NCBI RefSeq assembly: GCF_018613715.1
Contig: NZ_JAGGPT010000007.1
Span: 310,001 to 374,000, forward strand
Length of the DNA: 64,000 bases
Source of the DNA: Chryseobacterium sp. ISL-6
GTDB lineage: Bacteria; Bacteroidota; Bacteroidia; Flavobacteriales; Weeksellaceae
Direction: 5' to 3'
Part shown: piece by piece, positions 33,131 through 42,260 of the stretch
Numbering within the stretch: position 1 is the stretch's first letter
How the letters are laid out: every line of letters begins with the position of its first letter
The notes under the pieces: model-generated
The model's input: the letters and a program-made list of their open reading frames with translations, nothing else
Databases searched by the model: none
What the model was told of the DNA's origin: nothing
Made by a program: the position numbers and the translations under genes

Positions 33131-35125
33131 TTATAAAGTCTCTTTCAACCAATCAAAGAATTCTCTTTGCCATACCAATCCGTTTTGTGGATGAAGTACC
33201 CAGTGGTTTTCGTTAGGGAAATATACTAATTTAGTTTTAAGACCTCTCAATTTTGCAGCCTGGAAAGCTTCCTGTCCTTGTTCATAGGGAACACGGTAAT
33301 CTATTCCACCCTGGAAGATCATAATTGGTTTATTCCATTTTTCAACAAAGTTACTAGGGTTGAATTCGGTATATGCTTTTGGCATAGGTTTTTCCCATGG
33401 AGAACCCAGATCCCAATTAGCGAACCAAAGCTCTTCTGTTGTTAGATACCAAGATTTCATATCAAACAATCCATCATGAGCAATAAATGTTTTGAATCTG
33501 TTATCATGAATTCCAGCCAGCATGAATACACTGTATCCGCCATAACTTGCTCCTACAGCTGCAACTCTTTCTCCATCTACATAGGGTAAAGATTTAGCAT
33601 AATCTGTAGCTGCCAAATAATCTCTCATTGGCTGTCCACCCCAATCTTTAGAAATCTCCTCATTCCATTTCGTTCCCCATCCTGGCATTCCTCTCCTGTT
33701 TGGTGCAACCACAATATATCCATTTGCTGTCATTAGGGCAAAGTTCCATCTTACACTGAAAAATTGTGTCAATGCAGATTGAGGTCCTCCCTGGCAATAT
33801 ACTAGTGTTGGATATTTTTTATTAGGATCGAAGTTTGGTGGATAATGGAACCATACACCCATTTCTTTTCCATCTGTCGTCTTTACCATTTTCAATTCAG
33901 ATTTTCCCTGAGCTAATTTTGCATAGGTATCTTTATTAGCTTCTGTGATCTGCTTCATTTCTCCGTTTTTAACGTTTACAGAGAATAAATCTGTAGCATG
34001 GTTTACATCAGTTCTTCCTACTAAAAGTGTATTTTTAGTATCTGCAAAAATTTCATTCACATCAAAATCACCTTTCGTGATCTGTTGCACTTTTGCATTT
34101 TTAGGATCTATAGAAAATAACTGTTTTGTTCCTCTAAACGCTGCAGTAAAATAAATCGTTTTGGAATCTCCACCCCAGAAAACATCTCCAGAAACACTTT
34201 CATCCCAACCTTTTGTAAGGTTTTCTATTTTCCCGGACTTCCAGTCCATGATTTTTATATCATTTTTATCGGCTTCATATCCATCTCTTTCCATACTTTG
34301 CCAAACCAATGATTTCCCGTCAGGACTGAATTTTGGATTAACATCATAACCTTTATTTGTCTCTGTTAGGTTCTTTGTAGAACCAGAAGCTATATCATAG
34401 GCAAAGATATCTGTATTGGTACTTGTTGAATATTCTTTTCCACTTTTTGGCTTAGTAACATACAATAGCTGTAAGGAATCCGGGCTCCAGATAAAATCTT
34501 CAGTCCCCCCGAAAGGTCTCTGCGGAGAATCCCAGGTCTTTCCTTCCAATAAGTCTTTTGATGATTCCACTTTATCTGAAGTATTGACTACAAAAACATG
34601 GTTATATTTCCCTTCATTGTAGTAGTCCCAGTGTCTGTGGTTCAAATCTGTATAAACCTGTGCCGTGGTTTTTGGGGTATCACTATATTTATCTTTCCCC
34701 ATTACTTTCTCAACCAAAACCTGTTTGCTGAAAGCTATTCTCTTTCCATCTGGAGAAATTACAATATTATCAGCTTCTCCGATCGTATAAAATTCTGTCC
34801 AGGTTTTCCCATTGTCTTTAGAAAGAAAGATTTTATCTCCTTCCTGTGCGTAGATCCCATTCTTATCCCACTGAATAAGTGATTTTTTACCAAGGTCTAT
34901 TTTTGAAGACTGATTATTAAGAACATTAAGAAAATAGTTCTCATTTTTCGTTTTTTCTGTTTTTAGATCTACCTGTCCTACTTTGTAAATAAGAGAAGAC
35001 TGATCCGGTGAAACGGCCTGTACTCCCACTTTTTTCAAAGTCCAAAGAATTTCAGGTGTCATTAACTGTTGTGCATTCATTAAAAGTGGGGCTGCTAAAG
35101 CCAGCAGACTGTACTTAAGTTTCAT
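33131..35125 (-). CDS. S9 family serine peptidase (dipeptidyl/acylaminoacyl-peptidase type)
   Basis: 664 aa with signal peptide (to PLLMNAQ). A PD40/WD40-like propeller spans ~50-410 (repeats such as SPDGKRIAFSKQ, SPDSLQLLYVTK, SPDGKSLVWQS). In the C-terminal hydrolase domain the nucleophile is in GASYGGYS (~527), Asp in GIDYRVP (~608) and His in NENHWVLHP (~640). It probably cleaves short peptides in the periplasm. It is only distantly similar to the S9 enzyme at 1452-3395 and is not a recent duplicate. Confidence 0.92.
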   Translation of the reverse strand: MKLKYSLLALAAPLLMNAQQLMTPEILWTLKKVGVQAVSPDQSSLIYKVGQVDLKTEKTKNENYFLNVLNNQSSKIDLGKKSLIQWDKNGIYAQEGDKIFLSKDNGKTWTEFYTIGEADNIVISPDGKRIAFSKQVLVEKVMGKDKYSDTPKTTAQVYTDLNHRHWDYYNEGKYNHVFVVNTSDKVESSKDLLEGKTWDSPQRPFGGTEDFIWSPDSLQLLYVTKPKSGKEYSTSTNTDIFAYDIASGSTKNLTETNKGYDVNPKFSPDGKSLVWQSMERDGYEADKNDIKIMDWKSGKIENLTKGWDESVSGDVFWGGDSKTIYFTAAFRGTKQLFSIDPKNAKVQQITKGDFDVNEIFADTKNTLLVGRTDVNHATDLFSVNVKNGEMKQITEANKDTYAKLAQGKSELKMVKTTDGKEMGVWFHYPPNFDPNKKYPTLVYCQGGPQSALTQFFSVRWNFALMTANGYIVVAPNRRGMPGWGTKWNEEISKDWGGQPMRDYLAATDYAKSLPYVDGERVAAVGASYGGYSVFMLAGIHDNRFKTFIAHDGLFDMKSWYLTTEELWFANWDLGSPWEKPMPKAYTEFNPSNFVEKWNKPIMIFQGGIDYRVPYEQGQEAFQAAKLRGLKTKLVYFPNENHWVLHPQNGLVWQREFFDWLKETL

Positions 35126-35246
35126 AAATTCCTGTTTAAATCAAAGATTGCCAAAGGTATGTAAATGTGTTTAAAATTCAAATTAAAGAAGTAGTTATAA
35201 TTTGTATTTAATTAATTTTACGTTTAACTATTAAAAACTAATTATC

Positions 35247-36113
35247 ATGAAAAAAATTTTACTTATTACGTTATTCTTTTCATCTTTTTTTCTTTTCTCA
35301 CAAATAAATATGATTCCTGGAGGTACCCATTATAACGACACCTATCAGGTAACAGTTTATGGAAATGGAACAATTTACTACACTACAGATGGTACTACTC
35401 CTACATTGAGCTCCAATTCCGGGGTTAATAGTTTGTCGATTACAATCGATCAGAATAAAGAAATTAAAGCATTTTTAGTGAACGGACAAGGAAGTACTTC
35501 AGCTATATTCACCAGAAAATATTACACTGGAGTGATCCCGACAGCAAATATTTATTTTAAAGTTCCTTCAAGTTGGACAAACGGAAGTTGCGCAATGATC
35601 GATATGGTAAATCCTAATTCAGTTAACGGTTTTGTCATTGATAATATCTGGCCTGGATTTCCAATGATCAACACAGGATGCGAAGGCTGGTATAAGCTCA
35701 TAAGAAATTTCGAAAATGCCAATGTAAGTTTCAATAATTGCACTCCATTTTCAAATATCCCTACCAGTATCAGCACCAATGTAATTCCAGTGGGAAGTAC
35801 GATATATTACGATTTTACCAATGGCGAAATTAGCAATCCTCCTTCGTGTCTCTTTTTAAATACCGATGAAACCAAAGAAAAGAATATTACGCTGGTAAAA
35901 GTTTACCCAAATCCGGTTTTTGATGTTTTAAAAATCAACAGCATTAAAGATTTTAAAGACTATGAAATTATAGATACCAGTGGAAAAGTGATATCTAAAC
36001 ATCAGATTTCTACCAACGAAATCTCTATCAGTCATTTAACCTCAGGAAATTATTTTATAAAATTAAAAGATCAGCAAGGAAATGTCATTTTCTTAAAATT
36101 CATCAAAAAATAA
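35247..36113 (+). CDS. Secreted protein with chitobiase-like and T9SS sorting domains
   Basis: 288 aa with signal peptide (to FLFSQ). Residues ~25-95 resemble the chitobiase/beta-hexosaminidase C-terminal domain (TIYYTTDGTTPTLSS). A middle carbohydrate-binding-like domain follows at ~95-200 (IYFKVPSSWTNGSCAM, WPGFPM). The last ~70 residues are a type A T9SS sorting signal: VKVYPNPVFDVLKIN, IIDTSGKVIS, LTSGNYFIKL, and a basic KFIKK end. It should cross the outer membrane by T9SS and be attached to the surface or released. It may bind polysaccharide. It ends at a strong terminator. Confidence 0.88.
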   Translation: MKKILLITLFFSSFFLFSQINMIPGGTHYNDTYQVTVYGNGTIYYTTDGTTPTLSSNSGVNSLSITIDQNKEIKAFLVNGQGSTSAIFTRKYYTGVIPTANIYFKVPSSWTNGSCAMIDMVNPNSVNGFVIDNIWPGFPMINTGCEGWYKLIRNFENANVSFNNCTPFSNIPTSISTNVIPVGSTIYYDFTNGEISNPPSCLFLNTDETKEKNITLVKVYPNPVFDVLKINSIKDFKDYEIIDTSGKVISKHQISTNEISISHLTSGNYFIKLKDQQGNVIFLKFIKK

Positions 36114-36116
36114 AAT

Positions 36117-36147
36117 AAAAATCCGTCAGTTAAAAACTAACGGATTT
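36117..36147. terminator. Bidirectional intrinsic terminator
   Basis: Stem AAAATCCGTCAGTT / AACTAACGGATTTT with one mismatch and an AAA loop, between the T9SS gene and the convergent phage-holin-type gene. Confidence 0.85.
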
Positions 36148-36174
36148 TATTCTGATATGGCTATATTCTATGGC

Positions 36175-36519
36175 TTAATCACCATCTGAGAACATAGAGT
36201 TTGCCAGAGAGGTAATAAGAGAAAGGGCAATACTGAAAATAAGTGCCCACCAGAAACCGTCTACTACCATACTGTCTATGAAATAATCAGCAAGCAGGAT
36301 GATTAATGCATTAATTACCAAAGCAAACAATCCTAACGTAATGATTGTTAATGGAAGTCCCAAAAGACTTAAAACTGGTTTTACGATCAGGTTTAAAAGA
36401 CCTAAAACAATGGCGAAAATAATCGCAGTTGAAAAACCTTCAAAATGTACTCCCGGTAAAATTTTTGTTAAAAGGAACGCAACGATTGCAGTTACCAGTA
36501 ATCGGATAATTAAGTTCAT
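36175..36519 (-). CDS. Phage holin family 4 (DUF-type) membrane protein
   Basis: 114 aa with four hydrophobic segments: LIIRLLVTAIVAFLL, IIFAIVLGLLNLIV, LTIITLGLFALVINALIILL and WWALIFSIALSLI. The short conserved loops (ILPGVHFEG, VKPVLSLLGLPL) fit the holin-4 superfamily, which is chromosomal in many bacteria and not proof of a prophage. The ATG at 36519 gives the usual family start (MNLIIRL). The frame is open to 36561, which would add 14 residues. Function is unknown. Confidence 0.82.
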   Translation of the reverse strand: MNLIIRLLVTAIVAFLLTKILPGVHFEGFSTAIIFAIVLGLLNLIVKPVLSLLGLPLTIITLGLFALVINALIILLADYFIDSMVVDGFWWALIFSIALSLITSLANSMFSDGD

Positions 36520-36789
36520 ATGATTATTTTTAATAGTTCCTAAATACTTATCAAAACTCATTCCATATAGTTCTCTCAGGACTATTGATAAAAGCTTTTG
36601 TAATTAAAATTAAAAAATATATGCTCTAATATTTCTGTTTTCAATGATATAGGGAAAACATCTATTTTTTAAAAATGGGTATTTCCCCTTTTATTTTATA
36701 GGATTGAAATCTGGAACTTTACTTCAATGAAATACTAAAAACACTGAACCAACAAAAATTATTAACCCAATCATTTAAAATTTCACATC

Positions 36790-37050
36790 ATGGAAGCTCC
36801 AGAACCAACCAATCTTGCCAAAGGCACACGAGTGAGTGCAGGCGAAGCCAGTCTTTGGCATATTCACGAAGAACATATAAAATATGGCTCTATTCAGGAA
36901 ACAAGAGTTAATTTACGTGGCAGGACTCTTATAAAAATAATGGAAAAGCTAGCTGAAAACGCTGGAATTAATGGTCCTTATATTCGGTCTCAAAGACAGA
37001 TTGAAACTTATCAGGAATGTATCGATTATATTAATGAACATTATGATTAA
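36790..37050 (+). CDS. Small soluble protein of unknown function
   Basis: 86 aa, no signal peptide and no membrane segment. It contains HIHEEHIKYGSIQETRVNLRG, seen here as HIHEEHIKYG, and a helical C terminus (YQECIDYINEHYD). Its codon choice resembles its neighbours, and a terminator lies just after it, so it looks like a real gene. I do not recognise the family. Confidence 0.65.
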   Translation: MEAPEPTNLAKGTRVSAGEASLWHIHEEHIKYGSIQETRVNLRGRTLIKIMEKLAENAGINGPYIRSQRQIETYQECIDYINEHYD

Positions 37051-37068
37051 TCAATTTTTAAAATGATG

Positions 37069-37097
37069 AAATTGCCTAAGGAATACTTAGGCAATTT
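37069..37097. terminator. Intrinsic terminator
   Basis: Perfect 12-bp stem AAATTGCCTAAG / CTTAGGCAATTT with a GAATA loop, 18 bases past the 36790 gene's stop, with a T-rich tail. Confidence 0.9.
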
Positions 37098-37385
37098 GTT
37101 TAAATCAACACCTACACGCTTATATTAGCAAAAGTTTATTTTCCAGAAAGTATAAAGGCTCTATAGATCAGTTCAGTATTCATTACAATCGTTTGTTCCG
37201 GGGATGATTAGGAGTGTTATAATTTAGCACACAAAATAAATATTCCTTTTTCATATCTACAGAGTATGCGGTTTACAAAAAAGAAAACCTCGAGGACGAA
37301 TGGGATATGGGGCATGTTTAATCCTGTTGGAAATAATGCTTACCTGTGGTTCTCTGTTCAGGCTTATTCTTTCTAGGATTCCAGA
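37098..37385. other. 288-bp intergenic stretch, no convincing gene
   Basis: Short reading frames in three frames here, such as one ending YLWFSVQAYSF, have no ribosome-binding context and no recognised family. It may hold decayed coding sequence, but the evidence is weak. Confidence 0.3.
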
Positions 37386-37808
37386 TTATTTAAGTCTCAT
37401 CATAGTAACCAATGAAGTGGCTACATGACTTTCAGAATTCTCACTCTCATCAATTGCATAGATTTCTGTTCTTATAACACTTATCTTACCTCCACCTTTT
37501 ACTACATAAGATTTTGAAACCAATGCATCACCCATCGCCGGTCGTAAATAATTAACTTTAAGCTCTATTGTTACCACGTAGCAATCTTCTTTATAATTAC
37601 TCACTGCAGCATAGCCAGAAGAGACATCTACTAAAGAAGCAATCATTGCTCCATTGAACATTCCCGCTTTCCTGGTCATCATTTCCATCTTCGGAATTTT
37701 AATGGACACAAAATCAGTTTCCACTTCAAGAAGTTCTGCTTTATAGAATTTTAATGTTTCGGAACGGTTGAAACTATCTGTTATAAGTTGCCTTTTTTCT
37801 GGTGTCAT
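37386..37808 (-). CDS. PaaI-like hotdog-fold thioesterase
   Basis: 140 aa. It has the hotdog-fold features: the helix with MFNGAMIASLVDVSSGYAAVS (shown as NGAMIASLVDVSSG), TIELKVNYLRPAMGD and EIYAIDESEN. It probably cleaves acyl-CoA or a related thioester in the cytoplasm; the substrate is unknown. It lies alone, with a repeat-bearing intergenic region upstream. Confidence 0.82.
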   Translation of the reverse strand: MTPEKRQLITDSFNRSETLKFYKAELLEVETDFVSIKIPKMEMMTRKAGMFNGAMIASLVDVSSGYAAVSNYKEDCYVVTIELKVNYLRPAMGDALVSKSYVVKGGGKISVIRTEIYAIDESENSESHVATSLVTMMRLK

Positions 37809-37867
37809 GGATTGAAATATGATTCTGACAAAGGTAAGGAAAGGATTGAACTTTTAATTGTATTTTC

Positions 37868-37963
37868 AACCACAAAAGGCATAAAAGCTTATAAACACCT
37901 AAGTTATTTTAAATTTAATATGCTGTATAAGAAATACACTCAAGTTGTAAAAATCAAAGATTT
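37868..37963 (-). repeat. Dispersed intergenic repeat, copy B
   Basis: Reverse complement of this stretch shares AATCTTTGATTTTT, TTCTTATAC, AAAATAACT and CTTTTGTGGTT, in that order, with 11551-11655. The copies are diverged and in opposite orientation. Confidence 0.75.
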
Positions 37964-38072
37964 TTTGTTAATGTCCAATCCATTTTTATCAAAGATAAAA
38001 ATCCTTGCGCCCTAAAAAACATACGCACAATAAAAAAATTGTGTCCTGGCGTTTAACGAAAAATTTTATTTT

Positions 38073-38103
38073 GAGGTTTCTTCACCTTCGGTTCTCAATG
38101 ACT
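38073..38103. repeat. REP-like element next to topB
   Basis: On the minus strand it reads GTCATTGAGAACCGAAGG and on to GAAACCTC, a form close to the 'GTCATTGAGAAC' intergenic repeats of flavobacteria. It lies 19 bases downstream of the topB stop. Confidence 0.5.
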
Positions 38104-38121
38104 AGGCATCGTAGTAGTGTG

Positions 38122-40242
38122 TTAATTTAATTGTACCGTGAAGTCATCAGATAATGAAAGAACGCCTTCTGTTATGGTATTAGGATGACTGCTGAAACCT
38201 TTTAATTTTGAAGTTTTTCCTTTTAAAATAAGATCGAGAAGTTGTTTTTCAGACAGTTTTTTTCCAAAAAGTTCAAATGGTATTTTAAACCCACAGTTCT
38301 TAAAATTAGAACAGCCCACAGCTGTATTTCCTTTAAACAGATTATGTTCTTTACATTTCGGGCATTTTGTTTCCTCCCAGGATTGAAGTTCTTTTTTTAC
38401 AGCAGGCTCTCTTTTCTTTTTTTCCACCACTACCTCTTCTTCCTGTAAGGTGATCACCTTTCCTTTTCCGTCGACCACTTTTTTTGTCAATTCGGAAACC
38501 ATCTGAATCAACTCTTCTTTAAAATGATTGGCTTCATATTCCCCGCTTTCAATTTTACGAAGTTTTAATTCCCATTCTCCCGTTAACTCCGGGCTTTTAA
38601 GAAGCTCATCCTCGATAGTATCAATCAATTGAATTCCCGTTTGGGTAGCATACAGATTTTTTCTTTTCTTTTCAATATATTTTCTTTTGAAAAGAGTTTC
38701 TATAATATTCGCTCGTGTTGAAGGTCTTCCGATACCATTATTTTTCAACAATTCGCGAAGTTCTTCATCTTCGACTTGTTTTCCGGCAGTTTCCATAGCT
38801 CTTAGAAGCGTTGCTTCCGTATAAGGTTTTGGCGGCGAAGTCTTTCCCTGATGGATCATAGGATCGTGGGGGCCTGTTTCTCCAACAGTGAATTCAGGAA
38901 TGGTCTGCTCTTCCTCTTTATCTTTTTCTTTATCAGTAGGTTCTTCTTTTGCATCTTTAGCATACACGGCTCTCCAGCCAGGTTCAAGAATCTGCCTTCC
39001 ACTTGTTTTAAAAGGAATTGTTCCCACTTTTCCCTCTACCAAAGTGTTTGAAATTTTACATTCAGGATAAAAAACAGAAATAAAGCGTTTAGCAATAAGA
39101 TCATAAACTAATTTTTCCTCTCTGCTTAAATTTTGTGAAGGTGGAACTTCAGTTGGAATGATCGCATGGTGATCGGTCACTTTTGCATCATCAAAAACTG
39201 CTTTAGATTTTGGAATCGGCTGCTCTAATAATGGAGAAATAAGCTCCTGATAAAAATACATTTTCTTAAGAATACCTTCTATTTTCGGATAAAGGCTTTC
39301 CGATAAGTAGGTAGTATCCACACGAGGATACGTCACATGTTTTTTCTCGTAAAGACTTTGAATATATTTTAGGGTGCTATCTGCAGAATACCCATATTTT
39401 TTATTGGCTTCCACTTGGAGTCCTGTCAAATCGAAAAGTCGTGGATTCTTCTCTTTTCCTTCTTTAATCTCAAAAGAAACGATCTCAAAAGGATTAACTT
39501 TAAGATACTCCAGACCTTTTTCAGCACGGTCTAACGTTTTTAATCTATCGATCGCCGCATTGAAAATAACATCACGGTATTTGGTTTTTAGTTCCCAGTA
39601 TTCTTCGGTGTTAAAACTGTCGATTTCTTTCTGACGCTGAACCAACATTGCCAAAGTTGGTGTCTGCACTCTTCCTATGGAAAGAACAACTTTATTATTG
39701 CCAAATTTCTTGGTAAAAAGTCGGGTTGCATTGATTCCCAATAACCAATCCCCTATTGCTCTTGCATTTCCTGCTAAATAAAGATTCTTATAGTCATCAG
39801 CAGGTTTTAATTTTTCAAAACCTTCTTTAATAGCTTCTTCGGTAAGCGACGAAATCCATAAACGTTGAATGGGCTTATTGCATTTAGCCTTCTGTAATAC
39901 CCAACGCTGGATTAATTCTCCTTCCTGCCCGGCATCACCGCAGTTAATCACCTCATCACATTCTTCAACCAGCCTTTCTATTACTTTAAACTGATTTTCA
40001 ACCCCCTTATTGGGGATTAGTTTTATCCCAAATTGACTAGGGATAATGGGTAATAAAAACAGATTCCAGGATTTGAATTGTGGTCCATAATCGTGGGGCT
40101 CCTTAAGGGTACAAAGATGTCCGAATGTCCATGTTACACAATAGCCGTTTCCTTCCATATAGCCTTGTTTAGGTGTGGTAGCACCTAATACTTTGGCAAT
40201 ATCTCTGGCAACACTGGGTTTCTCGGCAATACAAAGCTTCAT
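38122..40242 (-). CDS. topB: DNA topoisomerase III
   Basis: 706 aa. Type IA topoisomerase: TOPRIM-like start (MKLCIAEKPSVARDIAKVLG is the usual opening, seen as AEKPSVARDIAKVLG), acidic GDAGQEGELI motif, active-site Tyr in THVTYPRVDTTYLSE-like sequence near residues 305-320 (YPRVDTTYL), and NGIGRPSTRANIIE. The C-terminal ~90 residues hold a zinc-finger pair (CPKCKEHN and GCSNFKNCG). It relaxes and decatenates DNA. The gene is complete and monocistronic, with no sign of being part of a mobile element. Confidence 0.95.
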   Translation of the reverse strand: MKLCIAEKPSVARDIAKVLGATTPKQGYMEGNGYCVTWTFGHLCTLKEPHDYGPQFKSWNLFLLPIIPSQFGIKLIPNKGVENQFKVIERLVEECDEVINCGDAGQEGELIQRWVLQKAKCNKPIQRLWISSLTEEAIKEGFEKLKPADDYKNLYLAGNARAIGDWLLGINATRLFTKKFGNNKVVLSIGRVQTPTLAMLVQRQKEIDSFNTEEYWELKTKYRDVIFNAAIDRLKTLDRAEKGLEYLKVNPFEIVSFEIKEGKEKNPRLFDLTGLQVEANKKYGYSADSTLKYIQSLYEKKHVTYPRVDTTYLSESLYPKIEGILKKMYFYQELISPLLEQPIPKSKAVFDDAKVTDHHAIIPTEVPPSQNLSREEKLVYDLIAKRFISVFYPECKISNTLVEGKVGTIPFKTSGRQILEPGWRAVYAKDAKEEPTDKEKDKEEEQTIPEFTVGETGPHDPMIHQGKTSPPKPYTEATLLRAMETAGKQVEDEELRELLKNNGIGRPSTRANIIETLFKRKYIEKKRKNLYATQTGIQLIDTIEDELLKSPELTGEWELKLRKIESGEYEANHFKEELIQMVSELTKKVVDGKGKVITLQEEEVVVEKKKREPAVKKELQSWEETKCPKCKEHNLFKGNTAVGCSNFKNCGFKIPFELFGKKLSEKQLLDLILKGKTSKLKGFSSHPNTITEGVLSLSDDFTVQLN

Positions 40243-40448
40243 GAATATTCGGGATTATTGAAAGGGCTGCAAAATTCGGGATTTTTTTTGGATTTTCCGG
40301 AAAAAGTTATGAGCGGAGTTTATTGAAAAGCAAGTAAGCCTTGACAAATAAAGATTCATAATCATTTTATCATAAGGATAATGTACCTGATCAATTTGTA
40401 TCTAAATATTGTCAATTAAATTTTGTAGTTTTGGTTAAGAAGTTTTTT

Positions 40449-41528
40449 ATGGATCTTTTACAAGATAAAAATGACAGCTTCACTCACAGTGAGATTGGTA
40501 AACAGGCATTTTGGTATGACTTCATTGTCTCCTTAAAATATCGCTGGCATAGGCGCATAGCTTTGCTTCTTCTTTTTGGACTTCTATTCCTAACTTCAAA
40601 AGAGAAAGAATATATTGGATCCTTAGATATCTATTTAAATATAGCCTTTGTCCTTTATCTTTTAATTTTAATTTACCTGAATGTCTATGTTCTGATCCCA
40701 AAACTATTAACCAAAAGTAAAATATTCCTATACATTCTCAGTCTCATTGCACTGGCTGTTTTTACTTTCACTTTAGTGATGATTTTTGATCAGGTATTTT
40801 ATGAATATAGGATTACAAAGAATGGGAAAACAACCTTCTCTTTTGTGAGTCTTCTTCATTTTACTCTTTCCTTTAATATTATACTTGCCTCTACTACAGC
40901 CATAAAACTCTTTCAAAATTGGCTGAGGACCCGGGAGAATTTTTATAAAATGCGGGAAATTAATTTTCAAAATGAACTGGCTCTTCTAAAGAATCAGATT
41001 TCTCCCCACTTCTTATTTAATACCCTAAATAACGCCAATATCTTAATTGAAGATGATCCAAAGCTGGCCTCATCATTAATTTTAAATCTTTCTGAGTTAC
41101 TTCGGTATCAGATTTATGACTGTTCCGAAGAATCTATTATTCTAAGTTCGGATATCCACTTTTTTGAAAACTTCCTTTTTATAGAATCTTCGCGAAGAGA
41201 TGACTTTGAGTATGAAATTTTGGTAACCGGAGAAAAACATGATATTTTAATTCCCCCATTACTTTTTATTCCCTTTATAGAAAATGCTGTAAAACACAAC
41301 AACAGTTATCAAAAGGCATTTATAAAAGTTCATTTTCATTTAGAAAACAATATTTTGCATTTTACCTGTGTGAACTCTAAAAGATCTGATGAATCAACTG
41401 TATATAAAGGAGGAATAGGACTTACTAATATCAAAAAAAGACTTGATCTACTTTATCCTGGTAAGCATCAACTTATTATTGACAATAAACCTTCATCATT
41501 TTTTGTAGATTTAATTTTAGAACTATGA
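40449..41528 (+). CDS. LytS-type sensor histidine kinase
   Basis: 359 aa from ATG 40449. The frame is open to a TTG at 40431, but a TAGTTTTG box at 40426-40433 makes that unlikely. Four hydrophobic segments (IALLLLFGLLFL, IAFVLYLLILIYLNVYVL, FLYILSLIALAVFTFTLV, LHFTLSFNIILAS) precede the histidine kinase region, whose phospho-acceptor His is in QISPHFLFNTLNN (~186). A HATPase domain follows (PFIENAVKHNN, GGIGLTNIKKRL). It overlaps the LytTR gene by 4 bases. The signal is unknown. Confidence 0.88.
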   Translation: MDLLQDKNDSFTHSEIGKQAFWYDFIVSLKYRWHRRIALLLLFGLLFLTSKEKEYIGSLDIYLNIAFVLYLLILIYLNVYVLIPKLLTKSKIFLYILSLIALAVFTFTLVMIFDQVFYEYRITKNGKTTFSFVSLLHFTLSFNIILASTTAIKLFQNWLRTRENFYKMREINFQNELALLKNQISPHFLFNTLNNANILIEDDPKLASSLILNLSELLRYQIYDCSEESIILSSDIHFFENFLFIESSRRDDFEYEILVTGEKHDILIPPLLFIPFIENAVKHNNSYQKAFIKVHFHLENNILHFTCVNSKRSDESTVYKGGIGLTNIKKRLDLLYPGKHQLIIDNKPSSFFVDLILEL

Positions 41529-42235
41529 ACTGTATAATTATCGACGATGAACCTATTGCAAGGCAGGGAATGTCAAAATTCATTAATAAAGTCCCTGAGC
41601 TCATCCTTAAAGGTATCTTTAAAAATACTGATGAAGCTAAATCATTTTTGGATGCTCACGATGTTAATCTCATTTTCTTAGATATACAAATGCCCGGTAT
41701 TAATGGAGTTGAATTTGCCAAAACACTTTCTAAAAACACTCTGGTGATCTTTACCACAGCACATATTAAGTATGCTTTAGATAGTTATGAAGTAGATGCT
41801 ATTGATTATCTGGTAAAGCCAATCCGTGAAGAACGTTTTTTTAAAGCTGTAAATAAAGCTTTGGAGTATAATTATTTTTTATCAGACTCTTATGAAAAGG
41901 GGCAATACAAAGCTTCCGGAGAAAATAGTATCCTGATACGGGCAGACCGACGGGATTACAAAATTCTTTTTGGTGATATTCTTTATATCGAAGGGATGAA
42001 AGACTATGTAATTATAAATCTTAGTTCAGGAAAACTTATTACCGCGATGAATCTTAAGACAGCACTTTCTAAAATTCCAGAAAATTTATTTGTGCGGATC
42101 AGTAAATCCTATATCGTTAATGTTTCACATATTACAGCAGTAGCCAACCATGCTGTATTTATTAACGATATAGAATTACCTCTTGGAATAAGCTATAGAA
42201 AATATTTTATGGAATTTTATAAGGGAAAATCCTGA
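41525..42235 (+). CDS. LytTR-family response regulator
   Basis: 236 aa. Receiver domain at ~1-120 (IIDDEPIARQGMSKF, phospho-acceptor Asp in IFLDIQMPGINGVEFA, switch Lys in YLVKPIREERF), then a LytTR DNA-binding domain at ~140-236 (ILYIEGMKDYVIINL, VRISKSYIVNVSHI). It is translationally coupled (ATGA) to the upstream kinase and converges on copy 2 of the hydroxylase gene. Target genes are not evident. Confidence 0.92.
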   Translation: MNCIIIDDEPIARQGMSKFINKVPELILKGIFKNTDEAKSFLDAHDVNLIFLDIQMPGINGVEFAKTLSKNTLVIFTTAHIKYALDSYEVDAIDYLVKPIREERFFKAVNKALEYNYFLSDSYEKGQYKASGENSILIRADRRDYKILFGDILYIEGMKDYVIINLSSGKLITAMNLKTALSKIPENLFVRISKSYIVNVSHITAVANHAVFINDIELPLGISYRKYFMEFYKGKS

Positions 42236-42260
42236 TTTTTACAGCTCAATTCATAAGTGA

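Larger units (their letters stand above)
37809..38121. other. 313-bp intergenic region with dispersed repeats
   Basis: No gene is seen. It contains the inverted copy of the repeat at 11551-11655, a GCGCCCTAAAAAACAT ... CTGGCGTTTAACG stretch (~38009-38057), and a GAGGTTTCTTCACCTTCGG element next to topB. Confidence 0.55.

Noticed and set aside
36175..36519. Prophage suggested by a holin-family protein
   Set aside because: Holin-4 proteins are common chromosomal genes. No capsid, terminase, portal, integrase or lysis genes lie nearby.
37260..37376. Short plus-strand frame ending YLWFSVQAYSF
   Set aside because: Only about 36 residues, no recognised family and no promoter or ribosome-binding site. 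It may be decayed coding sequence, but this cannot be supported.
37788..38015. 75-aa plus-strand reading frame
   Set aside because: It runs from the start of the thioesterase gene through the dispersed repeat copy B. It has no ribosome-binding context and its sequence is explained by the repeat.
38122..40242. topB as a sign of an integrative element
   Set aside because: Topoisomerase III occurs on some conjugative elements, but here the gene is full length, isolated and without tra, mob or integrase genes.
40431..40448. TTG start for the LytS-type kinase
   Set aside because: A TAGTTTTG promoter-like box overlaps this position, and the ATG at 40449 is a better start.
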